From Vibrio sp. HB236076 (GTDB taxonomy: Bacteria; Pseudomonadota; Gammaproteobacteria; Enterobacterales; Vibrionaceae): a DNA stretch of 64,000 bases. The notes under the pieces were generated by a model. It was given only the letters and a program-made list of their open reading frames with translations, did no database searches and was not told the DNA's origin. A program made the position numbers and the translations under genes. Position 1 is the first letter of the stretch. Every line of letters starts with the position of its first letter. The stretch covers positions 2,666,001 to 2,730,000 of the forward strand of contig NZ_CP162601.1 in assembly GCF_040957575.1 (NCBI RefSeq), given 5' to 3'. Positions 9,600 to 18,219 of the stretch are shown piece by piece.

Positions 9600-9935
9600 A
9601 TGGTTGCATTTTTTAAATCTGACGAACACCCGTGGGAAGAAGTCGGTCCGGGTATCAAGCGAAAAATCGTCGGTTATACCGATGACTTGATGCTGGTTCA
9701 CCTTTGTTTTGCTAAAGGTGCCATTGGCGAACCCCATTCTCATGAGATCCACGATCAGATCGGTTATGTCGTGAGTGGCAGTTTTGAAGCCGAAGTCGAT
9801 GGCGAAAAACAAGTGTTAAAAGCGGGTGATGCCTATATCGCGGCCAAACACCTGGTGCACGGTGCCGTCTCATTAGAAGAGAACAGCATTTTGCTCGACG
9901 CTTTTTCACCGGCCCGTGAAGACTTTTTAAAGTAA
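9600..9935 (+). CDS. kdgF: KdgF-like cupin, uronate-linearising enzyme
   Basis: 111 residues forming one small cupin domain. KdgF proteins convert the cyclic unsaturated uronate released by pectin or alginate lyases into the linear ketone form (DEH/DKI). The metal-binding residues are visible as His46, His48 (EPHSHE), Gln53 and His87, and GYVVSGSFEAEVDGE plus GDAYIAAKHLVHG fill the cupin motifs. The ATG at 9600 follows AAGGAAG at good spacing. It is the first gene of a run continuing with kdgK and eda, with gaps of 145 and 87 bases, and a proposed GntR operator lies upstream. Assignment from length, metal ligands and context is strong. Confidence 0.92.
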   Translation: MVAFFKSDEHPWEEVGPGIKRKIVGYTDDLMLVHLCFAKGAIGEPHSHEIHDQIGYVVSGSFEAEVDGEKQVLKAGDAYIAAKHLVHGAVSLEENSILLDAFSPAREDFLK

Positions 9936-10080
9936 CCGTCACCGTTATAAAAGTCACCGTTATCACCATCGTGACTCGATAAAAAATAGACACAAAAAAC
10001 ATGCGTATTAGCAAAGCATGTAAGATTAAAGATGAAAACGCACAGCGTCATCATCACTTTTTGTTGTAAAGGAGCAGAAC

Positions 10081-11013
10081 ATGAGCCCATTTAAACTCGC
10101 GATCATTGGCGAATGCATGGTTGAGCTGCAACACACCGAACAAGGGTTGCGTCAATCCTTTGGTGGAGACAGCTTAAATACCGCCGTTTACTTTACCCGC
10201 CTCACTCGCGAACACCCGTTTACCACCGCTTATGTCACTGCTCTTGGCCAAGATAGATTTAGCCTAGATATGCTCACAGCGTGGCAAAGTGAGGGCATCG
10301 ATACTCGTTTGGTGCGTCGCTTTGACGATAAATCGCCTGGCCTGTACTACATTGATACCGATGACAGCGGTGAGCGCAGTTTTACATACTGGCGCAACGA
10401 TGCGGCGGCAAAATACCTATTTGACCCTGATCGGATTGGCGATCTCAGTGATCAACTTCTCGAATTCAATGCCTGGTATTTAAGTGGTATCAGTTTAGCC
10501 ATTTTAACCGATGTTGGTCGTCAGACCCTCTTTGAGCTGATGGCTCGATTTGTCGAGCAAGGCGGCAAAGTGTATTTTGATAACAACTACCGCCCTAAGT
10601 TATGGTCATCCCCAGAGCAAGCTCAGCAAGCCTACGCTCAGGTCTTGGCCCTGACCGACACCGCGCTGCTGACCTTTGACGATGAACAGTTGTTATACGG
10701 CGACCGCGAGGAACAACAATGCATTGCTCGCACCCAAGAATTTGGCGTGAGAGAAATCATCATTAAACGCGGTGGTGAGGCGGCCTTGGTCGTGCTCGAC
10801 CAGCAGATGGATTCCGTCGCCCCTGCCCCGGTTGAGAAAATTGTCGATACCACGGCAGCCGGTGACTCCTTTAGCGGAGGCTACCTCGCTCGGCGACTCA
10901 CCCAAGGCAGCGCCGTTGAATCGGCCCAATTTGGCCATCGCGTTGCAGGGCAAGTCATACAAACCAAAGGCGCGTTAATTCCGCCAGCTGCGATGCAATC
11001 GGTTGAGCTTTAG
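10081..11013 (+). CDS. kdgK: 2-keto-3-deoxygluconate kinase
   Basis: 310 residues, PfkB/ribokinase family. It phosphorylates KDG to KDPG with ATP in the cytoplasm. N-terminal sequence IIGECMVELQHTEQGLRQSF and GGDSLNTAVYFTRL is the sugar-binding start of KDG kinases; the C-terminal PfkB signature DTTAAGDSFSGGYLA carries the catalytic Asp (about 259). AAGGAG precedes the ATG. It sits between kdgF and eda, giving the consecutive steps DEH, KDG, KDPG, pyruvate once the SDR at 31330-32106 is included. Confidence 0.95.
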   Translation: MSPFKLAIIGECMVELQHTEQGLRQSFGGDSLNTAVYFTRLTREHPFTTAYVTALGQDRFSLDMLTAWQSEGIDTRLVRRFDDKSPGLYYIDTDDSGERSFTYWRNDAAAKYLFDPDRIGDLSDQLLEFNAWYLSGISLAILTDVGRQTLFELMARFVEQGGKVYFDNNYRPKLWSSPEQAQQAYAQVLALTDTALLTFDDEQLLYGDREEQQCIARTQEFGVREIIIKRGGEAALVVLDQQMDSVAPAPVEKIVDTTAAGDSFSGGYLARRLTQGSAVESAQFGHRVAGQVIQTKGALIPPAAMQSVEL

Positions 11014-11100
11014 TCGCCGTGATTCAGCTCATCGGCCAGTGTCGATGAACACACTTTTCTGGGCTTAGCCCTCAAACAGAAACTATTAAGAGAAAACATC

Positions 11101-11724
11101 ATGACTCAACTTGTCGACCAATTAGCGCAACTAAAAGTCATTCCCGTGATTGCCATTAATCAGGCCGAACACGCTCTGCCACTGGGTAAAGCATTAGTCG
11201 AGAATGGCCTGCCGTGTGCCGAAATTACGTTCCGCACCGATTGCGCCCAAGAGGCCATTGCCATTATGCGCGATGCGTACCCAGAAATGCTGATCGGCGC
11301 AGGCACCGTATTGACGATAGAACAAGTCGATCAAGCGGTAGCCGCCGGTGCGGATTTTATCGTTAGCCCTGGCTTTAATCCGGTCACTGTTCAGTACTGT
11401 CTCGATAAGGGCATTGCGATTGTTCCTGGTATCAACAACCCCAGCTTAGTCGAACAAGCGATGCAAATGGGGCTAAAAACGCTGAAGTTTTTCCCGGCTG
11501 AGCCTTCTGGCGGTGTCGGCATGCTCAAGTCGCTCGCGGCCGTTTACCCGGTGCAATTTATGCCAACCGGGGGGATCAACCCGAATAACATCGACCAATA
11601 TTTGAACATTTCTTCTGTAATTGCCTGTGGCGGTACGTGGATGGTTCCGAGCCAATTGATGGATGAGGGTCGTTGGCAAGAGTTAGGTGAGTTGGTTAAA
11701 GAAGCCGTCAATACCGTCGCTTAA
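11101..11724 (+). CDS. eda: KDPG/KHG aldolase
   Basis: 207 residues, class I aldolase of the Entner-Doudoroff type. It splits KDPG into pyruvate and glyceraldehyde-3-phosphate. The Schiff-base lysine is in LKFFPAEPSGG (about residue 128); ITFRTDCAQEA, IGAGTVLT and FMPTGGINPNN are the other family signatures. It is the last gene of the kdgF-kdgK-eda run. This may be one of several eda copies in the genome, here dedicated to alginate catabolism (inference). Confidence 0.95.
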   Translation: MTQLVDQLAQLKVIPVIAINQAEHALPLGKALVENGLPCAEITFRTDCAQEAIAIMRDAYPEMLIGAGTVLTIEQVDQAVAAGADFIVSPGFNPVTVQYCLDKGIAIVPGINNPSLVEQAMQMGLKTLKFFPAEPSGGVGMLKSLAAVYPVQFMPTGGINPNNIDQYLNISSVIACGGTWMVPSQLMDEGRWQELGELVKEAVNTVA

Positions 11725-11750
11725 TCGCTTTATTTATTGTTTTAAATAAT

Positions 11751-11788
11751 TGTTGTTTTGTTGTTTTGTTGTTTTGTTGTTTTGTTGT
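11751..11788. repeat. tandem octamer repeat TGTTGTTT
   Basis: Four exact copies of TGTTGTTT followed by a partial fifth (TGTTGTCA). It lies 27 bases after the eda stop, outside any gene. Confidence 0.9.
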
Positions 11789-12010
11789 CACGTTTGCCTT
11801 TATACGGTCAAAGGCCTTTTCGGCACAGTAAGCTATTTACTCCTTATGGTTGCTCCTTGCGCTGTGCCTTTTTTCTTTGCTTTTTTATTCCATCGCTTTT
11901 TCTCTTTATTCATCGTCCATCGATGATAACTCACTATTATCGCCTCCTACTTGATTCGTTCACCACCGATAAGTCTCTCTTTTGTCTTGCGGCAAGACCT
12001 CGCACACCGA

Positions 12011-12045
12011 TAAAAAAAGACAGCCAACGGGCTGCCTTTTACTAG
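12011..12045. terminator. bidirectional terminator between eda and PL7
   Basis: An A-run, then GACAGCC, a short loop and GGCTGCC, then TTTT. CAGCC/GGCTG pair perfectly. Read on the minus strand the hairpin is followed by seven T, so it serves the PL7 gene best and eda as well. Confidence 0.8.
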
Positions 12046-12058
12046 CGAGATGCGCTGA

Positions 12059-12805
12059 TCAGTCAATCGCTTGCTGGTAGTATTTGAGTGACTCGAATTG
12101 CACTCGTCCGGTGCCTGAGTCTTGATTGTAAACCCCCGCTTTAAAGTAGCTTTCCAACTCGCCCCAGTAACTGATGTCGAGTTTATTGATCTCAGAATGA
12201 GTCACGCTGTCTCTTTTTATTGTCAGCGCATTATTCTCAATACGAATTTCAAACTTAACGGCAGAGTCACGATATTCACCTAGGTCAATTTTGGCGTAGT
12301 TTTTACAGCTCTCACAGGCATCTTCTTTGATGATCGCCCAATAGTGGTCGCTGACATCGTCGTACTCACGCATCCACACAATCCGCACTAAGGGCAAATT
12401 GATGGCATTGCTGTTACTGGTCACGTCATGTACTTGCAAGAAAGTGATCTCGTCGACTTCACCAGTTAAAGGATCATCAACCAGCACATTGGCGATCATC
12501 TTGTTGAGGTATTGTGTGTCTGAAGTGTACCAGTTGTTGACTTGCCTTAACTCAGAGCGGGCGTGATCGCCCGTGACCTCAAAGGTCATCCACGCATTAC
12601 CAGTGTCAGGGACATAAAAGTATTGATTGTATTGCCCCTCAAAGTCGCCATTGGCAATATAAGTGGCGCTGTTTGGCGCCTGCAATTTCGATTCATCGAG
12701 CACGGACTGATAACGGGCAATATCGTAAGGGGCACTGTCGGCCAGTGCCAGCGAGCTGCAGATACTGATGGGGAGCGCTAAGGCGAGTGCGAATTGTGTC
12801 TTCAT
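12059..12805 (-). CDS. secreted alginate lyase, PL7 family
   Basis: 248 residues with a Sec signal peptide cut near ALA-DS (about 22). A single PL7 jelly-roll domain shows the three diagnostic strands: ARSELR (Arg83-Arg87), the catalytic QVH (Gln124-His126) and YFKAGVYNQ (Tyr220-Gln228). PL7 enzymes cleave alginate by beta-elimination; QVH variants are often associated with G-containing linkages less strictly than QIH (family knowledge, not proof). It acts outside the cytoplasm. It resembles the lipoprotein PL7 at 16436-17344 throughout, so the two are likely paralogues. Two Cys (about 164, 167) in ACESCKNY may form a disulfide. It is a single-gene unit. Confidence 0.93.
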   Translation of the reverse strand: MKTQFALALALPISICSSLALADSAPYDIARYQSVLDESKLQAPNSATYIANGDFEGQYNQYFYVPDTGNAWMTFEVTGDHARSELRQVNNWYTSDTQYLNKMIANVLVDDPLTGEVDEITFLQVHDVTSNSNAINLPLVRIVWMREYDDVSDHYWAIIKEDACESCKNYAKIDLGEYRDSAVKFEIRIENNALTIKRDSVTHSEINKLDISYWGELESYFKAGVYNQDSGTGRVQFESLKYYQQAID

Positions 12806-12961
12806 TAGATTTCCTTGTTGATTGGATTAAACGTCAAATAACATGGCTCACCAGACTACTCTGGCTTCATCATTGATCACTTAGGTGTCCGCCCAATCGA
12901 GAGCACGCTTTTACGGTGTAGATTGTGCTCTCTAGACTGACCCGTGATTCTTTATTGCGGT

Positions 12962-12998
12962 AAAAAAAAGCCGTAATAAAGAGAACTTATTACGGCTT
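12962..12998 (-). terminator. terminator of the symporter gene
   Basis: Twelve-base arms AAGCCGTAATAA (12968-12979) and TTATTACGGCTT (12987-12998). On the minus strand the hairpin is followed by a run of eight T. It lies just past the symporter stop at 13020. Confidence 0.92.
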
Positions 12999-13019
12999 AG
13001 TATCGAACAAATCGGTGAA

Positions 13020-14795
13020 TTACTTAGTGGCGACTTCGGCTTCTGCCTCCACTTTATCATCGACGGATTTGACCAGTAATAGACCAACCGCCAACACGAT
13101 AAAGCCACACAGAATAAAGACTAATCGTCCCCACATTGGGTTAGGCAGGGCAAACATGGCCATTACGCCTACGCCCGCCACGGCAATCAAACTGCCCAAC
13201 ATACGGCGCTGTTTGTTGTCGAGTTTTTTCTGTGCTGTCGAATCGGCCACTAACGGCGTCGCTAAGTTATCAAAGAATTGATCCACTTGAACTTGACGCT
13301 CATCAGACAGGGGTTTGTAGAACAGAGTACTCAAGACAAAGAAGCCTGCGGTAAACACCAAGTGACCAATCAAGCCAATCGCGACTTTCAAGTCAGACCA
13401 TTCACGACCGGTAAGCGGCTGTAAGTCAAACCAGTTTTGAACCATTTCAGCGGTTAACACCAGGCCAACGAAGTAAGACACGACGCCGCCAACAATCAGT
13501 GTTCCCCAACCCGCCCAGTCTGGGGTTTTCTTAATAAAGAAGCCACAGAACGCTGGAATTGTCATTGGGAAGCCAATTAAGGCACCGACGTACATCATGG
13601 TGTCAAACAGGCTCAATCCTTTGAGAGAGTTAATAAACAGCGCAACGAGAATGATCGCAATGCCAAAGAAGGTTGAAGTGAGCTTAGAAACAAACACCAG
13701 CTCTTTTTCTGACGCTTGTGGGCGTAAAATCGGCTCGTAGAAGTTTTTAACAAAGATACCCGAGTTGCGGTTAAGACCAGAGTCCATCGATGACATGGTG
13801 GCGGCAAACATCGCGGCAATCAAAAGACCAATCATCCCTGCTGGCATGTATTCTTCAACGAAGTAAAGGTAAGCAAAATCGCCCGCTTTAGAGCCTGCAT
13901 CCGGATAAACTTGAGCCAGGTCAACACCTTGACCGGCAATATACCAAGAAGGCATGAACCAAATCAGTGGACCTAACGTCATCAACAAACACGCAAGCAA
14001 TGCGGCTTTTTTCGCATTTTTCGAATCTTTTGCCGCCAAATAGCGGTAAGAGTTCAGCATGTTGTTGGTAATACTAAATTGCTTGAAGAAGATAAAGAAT
14101 GCCCATAGGCCAAAAATGCTGAGGTAGTTGACGTTGTTACCTGAAATAAAGGAAGCGCCTTCTTGTACGGGGAAGTTCTCGACAATCTGTGTGACGCCAC
14201 CGCCTTGTACGATCGCCACGATAGCACACGTCACCGTGACCGCCATGATGATCACCATCTGCATAAAGTCAGACGCGATAACCGCCCAAGAGCCGCCGGT
14301 CACCGACATGATCAAAACCACCAGACCGGTAAGAATAATGGTGGTGGTCATATCGAAGCCAAAGATACCAGAAGCGATAATGGCCAAGCCATTAAGCCAG
14401 ATACCCGCTGAGATAACGCTGTTTGGCATACCAGACCAGGTAAACACTTGCTCGTTAAAACGACCAAAGCGCATTCTGATCGCTTGAATCGTTGTCACTA
14501 CGCGCAGCTGTCTAAACTTAGGCGCAAAGTACAAGTAGTTCATCAGGTAACCAAAGGCATTAGCGAGGAACAAGATCGCCACCGCAAAGCCATCGGCGTA
14601 GGCTTTACCGGCAGCACCTGTAAATGTCCAAGCACTGAATTGCGTCATGAATGCGGTCGCCCCTACCATCCACCACAACATGCTACCGCCCCCGCGGAAG
14701 TAGTCACTGGTGTTGCTGGTAAAGGTTCTAAACATCCAACCTATCGCGATGAGGAACAAGAAATAAATGCCGACTATTATTGTATTGAGATCCAT
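13020..14795 (-). CDS. SSS-family sodium/solute symporter, probable alginate monomer/oligomer importer
   Basis: About 591 residues from the ATG at 14795, preceded by AAAGGT; the frame opens earlier at GTG 14828 without support. Some 13-14 membrane helices of the sodium:solute symporter family are seen, with NSVISAGIWLNGLAIIASGI and AAMFAATMSSMDSGLNRNSG as typical core segments. In alginate-using Vibrio, homologous SSS transporters import DEH or short oligomers (established for the pathway). Here the position between PL7 genes and the exact operator 58 bases upstream of the start support that role. It is monocistronic with a strong terminator. Exact substrate is inferred. Confidence 0.9.
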   Translation of the reverse strand: MDLNTIIVGIYFLFLIAIGWMFRTFTSNTSDYFRGGGSMLWWMVGATAFMTQFSAWTFTGAAGKAYADGFAVAILFLANAFGYLMNYLYFAPKFRQLRVVTTIQAIRMRFGRFNEQVFTWSGMPNSVISAGIWLNGLAIIASGIFGFDMTTTIILTGLVVLIMSVTGGSWAVIASDFMQMVIIMAVTVTCAIVAIVQGGGVTQIVENFPVQEGASFISGNNVNYLSIFGLWAFFIFFKQFSITNNMLNSYRYLAAKDSKNAKKAALLACLLMTLGPLIWFMPSWYIAGQGVDLAQVYPDAGSKAGDFAYLYFVEEYMPAGMIGLLIAAMFAATMSSMDSGLNRNSGIFVKNFYEPILRPQASEKELVFVSKLTSTFFGIAIILVALFINSLKGLSLFDTMMYVGALIGFPMTIPAFCGFFIKKTPDWAGWGTLIVGGVVSYFVGLVLTAEMVQNWFDLQPLTGREWSDLKVAIGLIGHLVFTAGFFVLSTLFYKPLSDERQVQVDQFFDNLATPLVADSTAQKKLDNKQRRMLGSLIAVAGVGVMAMFALPNPMWGRLVFILCGFIVLAVGLLLVKSVDDKVEAEAEVATK

Positions 14796-14852
14796 TTTTC
14801 GACCTTTAGGGTGAGGTGTGTGTGTCACTATAATAAGTCACCCAATATCTAT

Positions 14853-14863
14853 TTGTAGTACAA
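14853..14863. promoter_or_regulatory. proposed GntR operator upstream of the symporter (exact palindrome)
   Basis: TTGTAGTACAA is a perfect palindrome around one central base, 58 bases upstream of the symporter ATG. The same 11-mer (as its complement TTGTACTACAA) occurs upstream of the SDR at 31273-31283, and both copies have ATAT/AATT-rich flanks followed by ATTTCG. The form fits the FadR-type GntR consensus T-N-GT-N3-AC-N-A. Confidence 0.7.
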
Positions 14864-15124
14864 TATAATCATTTCGTGATGCAGTAGACGTTTCCATCAT
14901 TCTGATCGACAAAACTCTGATCTTGGTCACTGTATCAAGGGAAAATAACAGAAAAGGCTCAGATTTATCGTCAATAGAAGACGGTTTTAGCCCAGATGAG
15001 TCGGGATAAAAAAGCGAGAATGTCAGTGAACGAACGGCTAAAAAACCCTTTAATCAAGGTATAAATAGGCATAATTGTATGATTAATAGGGCAGTTAACC
15101 TGCCCCATTGATCCCGATCAAACT
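14864..15124. other. intergenic region upstream of the symporter operator
   Basis: A stretch between the symporter promoter and the end of the PL7 gene. It holds the hairpin at 15089-15105; apart from that and the operator just left of it no structure or gene is visible. Confidence 0.5.
15089..15105 (-). terminator. hairpin after PL7 lipoprotein gene
   Basis: GGGCAG, loop TTAAC, CTGCCC. On the minus strand it comes 20 bases after the PL7 stop and is followed only by TATTAAT, so it is a weak intrinsic terminator. Confidence 0.5.
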
Positions 15125-16153
15125 TTAAAAACGCGCTAAATCGAGTTGGTAAAAGCTCACCTGAGTGTAGTCCCCTGAGTCGGCGCCTCGGTATTGACAC
15201 GCCGAAGAGCTGGCTTTGGTATTACATTGGTTGTAAGCACCGGCTTTAAAGTACATCCAATCATCGCCATAGCCTTGGTCTATGTCATGGCCTTGATAAT
15301 GGCCATGCGCTAAATCGACCTGAAAGGTTTTGCTCTCTTCGTTCGCCTCACCGGGGTGTTTGATAAAGGTCAAGGTCATCACATCGCCTTTTACCTCAAC
15401 GTCGTAGTGGAATTTTTCGCCTAAAGCAATGCCATCAAGGGGGGACTCATCGCCGGCTTTGAGGTTGTATTTACCCCATACATTGGAACGTATGTCTTTG
15501 CGAAGTTTCGACTTTTGCTGTGCTTTTGGCGGGTTGAGTTCATAGCCCCAATACAGGGAGCCCAAATCGTGGCCTGGCAATTTTCGATAAGCGATTTTTA
15601 ACGGTTCATTTTTGGCTGCGTGGATTTGGCCAATCACCACAGAGTAAGCGCCGGTTTTATTTGCATCCCCGCTTTGACTGACCCAGTCGACACTCACCGT
15701 TGCCGATAATTGTCCGCCAATTGAACCGTATTTTTCGGCATCAGGGTGAGAAGCGAGTACAAAGTTATTGGCCGGCTCGTCGTATTTTTCCGCGTACATC
15801 GCTCGCAGCTCACTGCGGGCGTTTTTGCTGTTCGGCGTTGTGGGCGCATCATTTGGCGCTTTAAACACCATGGCTTGACGCGCGTTATCATAATAAAACC
15901 ACTCTTGACTAATAAAGCCTTGAGATAATTGATGCTTGTTGATCTCTCGTGCTTTTCCTTTGCGCTTACCTGAGGTTTCATGCTCTGGCAACGTCAACTT
16001 CCAATCGCCCAGAGCAAAATACTGACTCGGCGCGGCCTGATTGAGCGCGGCCGGCTCGCTTGTGTGCACCGGCGCGGCCTGACCTAAAGAGGGGCTTTGA
16101 CTGCACGCACTTAAAACCAGTGTCGCGCTGATAAGTGAAAGGCGAAATAACAT
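15125..16153 (-). CDS. alginate lyase lipoprotein, PL7 family
   Basis: 342 residues from the ATG at 16153, which follows GAGGAACCC; a longer frame to 16228 lacks a ribosome binding site and would hide the signal peptide. The lipobox LSAC places the lipid Cys at 17, so the enzyme is probably membrane-anchored. The PL7 domain begins YFALGDWKLTLPEHETSGKR and shows ARSELR (113-117), QIH (176-178) and YFKAGAYNQ (301-309), all catalytic or substrate-contact strands. QIH forms often prefer G-rich blocks (family tendency). It is divergent from the PL7 lipoprotein at 16436, and a degenerate GntR operator (16233-16243) lies upstream. Confidence 0.93.
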   Translation of the reverse strand: MLFRLSLISATLVLSACSQSPSLGQAAPVHTSEPAALNQAAPSQYFALGDWKLTLPEHETSGKRKGKAREINKHQLSQGFISQEWFYYDNARQAMVFKAPNDAPTTPNSKNARSELRAMYAEKYDEPANNFVLASHPDAEKYGSIGGQLSATVSVDWVSQSGDANKTGAYSVVIGQIHAAKNEPLKIAYRKLPGHDLGSLYWGYELNPPKAQQKSKLRKDIRSNVWGKYNLKAGDESPLDGIALGEKFHYDVEVKGDVMTLTFIKHPGEANEESKTFQVDLAHGHYQGHDIDQGYGDDWMYFKAGAYNQCNTKASSSACQYRGADSGDYTQVSFYQLDLARF

Positions 16154-16232
16154 GTAGGGTTCCTCATTTATTGGTATTTTTCGCTTACTGGCCATCACAA
16201 ATCGAGCGAATAACACAGCAAACACCAAGCAT

Positions 16233-16243
16233 TAATACTACAA
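16233..16243. promoter_or_regulatory. degenerate GntR operator in the divergent PL7 promoter region
   Basis: The complement reads TTGTAGTATTA, sharing eight of the ten defined positions with TTGTA-N-TACAA. It lies 80 bases upstream of the leftward PL7 start. Confidence 0.4.
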
Positions 16244-16364
16244 AATACCCCTAACTCACCGTGAAGCATTTCAAAAAATCCGATGAACTACGACGAAAAA
16301 TCAATAAAACGCCCAATAATGTGCAATAGGACGACAAAAAACGCTTATCTACGTCGTCGTTATC

Positions 16365-16378
16365 GTGAAAGACATCAC
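16365..16378. promoter_or_regulatory. CRP-like half-sites between divergent PL7 genes
   Basis: GTGA, six bases, TCAC: the core of a cAMP-CRP site, about 58 bases before the rightward PL7 start. Catabolite control would be expected for polysaccharide lyases; outer bases of the consensus are imperfect (CGTGA / TCACG). Confidence 0.45.
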
Positions 16379-16403
16379 GACACGCTATTTATTATAAATA
16401 TAC

Positions 16404-16415
16404 AATAATACAAAT
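16404..16415. promoter_or_regulatory. weak copy of the proposed GntR operator upstream of PL7
   Basis: AATAATACAAAT, identical to 9339-9350, about 20 bases upstream of the PL7 start. It keeps one half-site of TTGTA-N-TACAA. Confidence 0.35.
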
Positions 16416-16435
16416 TAATCATTTGGTACCTCTCG

Positions 16436-17344
16436 ATGCGACACCCAGCCACTACCCCACAACACGGCAAAAACACGCGCAATTCCCGTTCCCTGTTGCC
16501 GATGTTGAGCCTGTTATTATTACTCGGTTGCCAATCGGGATCGGAGAGCGCCGATAGCGTGAGTGATGACGCCGCTTCGACGGTCACCAGTGCATCCAGT
16601 AGCACCGATGCCAGTGCGCCTTACAGCTATGTCGCTTGGCAAGATCTGCTCGAACACGCAAATTTACAACAATCGGATCCCGACGGCGATGAGGGCAACA
16701 AATCCGATCTGGTTAAAGCCGGACAGTTTGCTGATTTTTATAATGATTACTTTTATTATGATGGTACTGAAGAGGTTCTGTCGTTTGCCATGTCCGGTTA
16801 TAAGATGCGCTCTGAGCTTCGTATGATCGATAACTTTGATACCACCGGTAAGCCCTACGTACTCACGGCCAGTTTTAAACCGATTGGCATCGAAGCGGCC
16901 ATGTCAAGCACCAGTAGTGCCAATGATGCGGTCACCTTTTTACAAGTACACAACAAAGGCGAAGATGATTCTGGGACAGGCTATATCCCCCATCCCCTGG
17001 TGAGAATTGTCTACGAGGCCAATCGCAATAATCTTTACGGGCATTACTGGGCGATCATCAAAAACAACAGCCTCGATTGCAGTATAGATAACCCACCCGA
17101 TGCGTGCGATAACTCGTATGACCGCTATGATCTTGGCGCCGCAAACCTCGATAGCTTCACCGCCATGACACTCACGGTTGGCGACAGCTTGTTGTTGATC
17201 CATGTTGATGGGCAGCTTAAAGTCAGTTATCCAATTGATTACTGGAGTCATTTACTGAGCTATTTTAAAGCGGGCGTCTATAATCAATTTGAAAATGGCA
17301 GCGCTCTCGTGCAATTTGAAACCTTGCTCTACCAAACCCCTTAA
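16436..17344 (+). CDS. alginate lyase lipoprotein, PL7 family (second)
   Basis: 302 residues. A long charged N-region is followed by a hydrophobic stretch and lipobox LLGC (Cys32), then a Ser/Asp-rich linker (about 33-62) that would hold the enzyme off the membrane. The PL7 domain shows MRSELR (124-129), QVH (170-172) and YFKAGVYNQ near the C-terminus. It resembles the secreted PL7 at 12059-12805 in most of the domain, including HYWAIIK and a Cys pair. The ATG at 16436 has a poor ribosome binding site, and the next in-frame Met (23) has none either. It is divergently transcribed from another PL7, with a CRP-like site and weak operator copies between them. Confidence 0.92.
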   Translation: MRHPATTPQHGKNTRNSRSLLPMLSLLLLLGCQSGSESADSVSDDAASTVTSASSSTDASAPYSYVAWQDLLEHANLQQSDPDGDEGNKSDLVKAGQFADFYNDYFYYDGTEEVLSFAMSGYKMRSELRMIDNFDTTGKPYVLTASFKPIGIEAAMSSTSSANDAVTFLQVHNKGEDDSGTGYIPHPLVRIVYEANRNNLYGHYWAIIKNNSLDCSIDNPPDACDNSYDRYDLGAANLDSFTAMTLTVGDSLLLIHVDGQLKVSYPIDYWSHLLSYFKAGVYNQFENGSALVQFETLLYQTP

Positions 17345-17430
17345 CCAAATAGCGCGCAACATGCCCACAGCCGTCGCGGTCACAGGGCGAAAAGCGTCAA
17401 GGCCTGGCTAGAACGGCAAGGCGTCTGCGA

Positions 17431-18219
17431 TTAAAACAAGGCTTCACGACGAGGCGGCTTTTCGCTGACGGCAAAGACCTCGCCAAACGTCACCGGTGAT
17501 TGGCGGTCGCGACGGTGCATTTGCGCTAACCACAATTCTGCGGTGGCGAGGGCATCACTTAAAGCGTGGTGCTCTGGGTAAGGGGGTAAGCCATGGCGCT
17601 GCCTCACTTCTGATAGTGTTACCCCTTGTTGAAAATCGCCTTTGGCTTGCAAGCTATTTTTTTCCATTGTCAGGGTGTCTAACCAGTAAAACGGCGGTAA
17701 GGGCGTTTGGTAATAACGGGCAAAAAACTGCGCCATAAAAGCCACTTCGACACATTTGCCATGCACCACCAACACCTTGCCTTGCGCAGCGTCAAAAAGG
17801 CGCTGAAAAGCGGTTTCAATGGCGATGCCCTGCTGTAAGTGTTTGGGCATGATCTGGTGAATCGCCACCGCGTCTTTATCCATCGCACTGGGCGCATCGG
17901 GGGTAATGTAATAGTGTTGCGCGCTGTTGAGCTTGATGCTTTGCTGCTCGATACTCAGCCATCCTATCGATAATATCGTGTCTTTTTCGGCATCTAAGCC
18001 GCTGCATTCAATATCAAAAACTAAGTAATCTAGCGCATGGCATGGGGTGTGACTGTCAATGCTCGGCTCGCAGAGCATCGCATTGACAGATTCGGGCCAA
18101 GGGTAGGCTTGGCGGGCTTGTTCACTGCGACTTGCAGCGACACGCTCAGCCCATTGTTTGCGCTTGCGTTGATAACGGCTGAGCGGTGATGAGCTCCACC
18201 ATCGATGCCAATTGATCAT
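17431..18219 (-). CDS. DEDDh 3'-5' exonuclease (DnaQ/PolC epsilon-like)
   Basis: 262 residues. The RNase T/DnaQ exonuclease fold is recognised from Exo I (YLVFDIECSGLDAEKD, with D and E), the Exo II region (LVVHGKCVEVAFM) and Exo III (HHALSDALATAELW, with the catalytic H and D). It probably removes nucleotides from 3' ends of DNA or RNA. It overlaps the upstream DUF294 gene by one base (TGATG), so the two are translationally coupled. This exonuclease-DUF294 pair is common in marine gammaproteobacteria, usually next to acetate permease genes, which are absent here. Confidence 0.88.
   Translation of the reverse strand: MINWHRWWSSSPLSRYQRKRKQWAERVAASRSEQARQAYPWPESVNAMLCEPSIDSHTPCHALDYLVFDIECSGLDAEKDTILSIGWLSIEQQSIKLNSAQHYYITPDAPSAMDKDAVAIHQIMPKHLQQGIAIETAFQRLFDAAQGKVLVVHGKCVEVAFMAQFFARYYQTPLPPFYWLDTLTMEKNSLQAKGDFQQGVTLSEVRQRHGLPPYPEHHALSDALATAELWLAQMHRRDRQSPVTFGEVFAVSEKPPRREALF

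Larger units (their letters stand above)
11725..12058. other. intergenic region with octamer repeat and shared terminator
   Basis: About 330 bases between convergent eda and PL7. It contains an 8-base tandem repeat (11751-11788) and a terminator hairpin (12011-12045). A plus-strand frame at 11758-12045 is low-complexity at its start and ends inside the terminator, so it is not called. Confidence 0.6.

Noticed and set aside
9576..9812. Minus-strand frame opposite kdgF
   Set aside because: Mirror of the kdgF coding sequence; the cupin motifs are on the plus strand.
11758..12045. 95-residue plus-strand frame after eda
   Set aside because: Starts in the octamer repeat and ends in the terminator; hydrophobic residues come from T-rich DNA.
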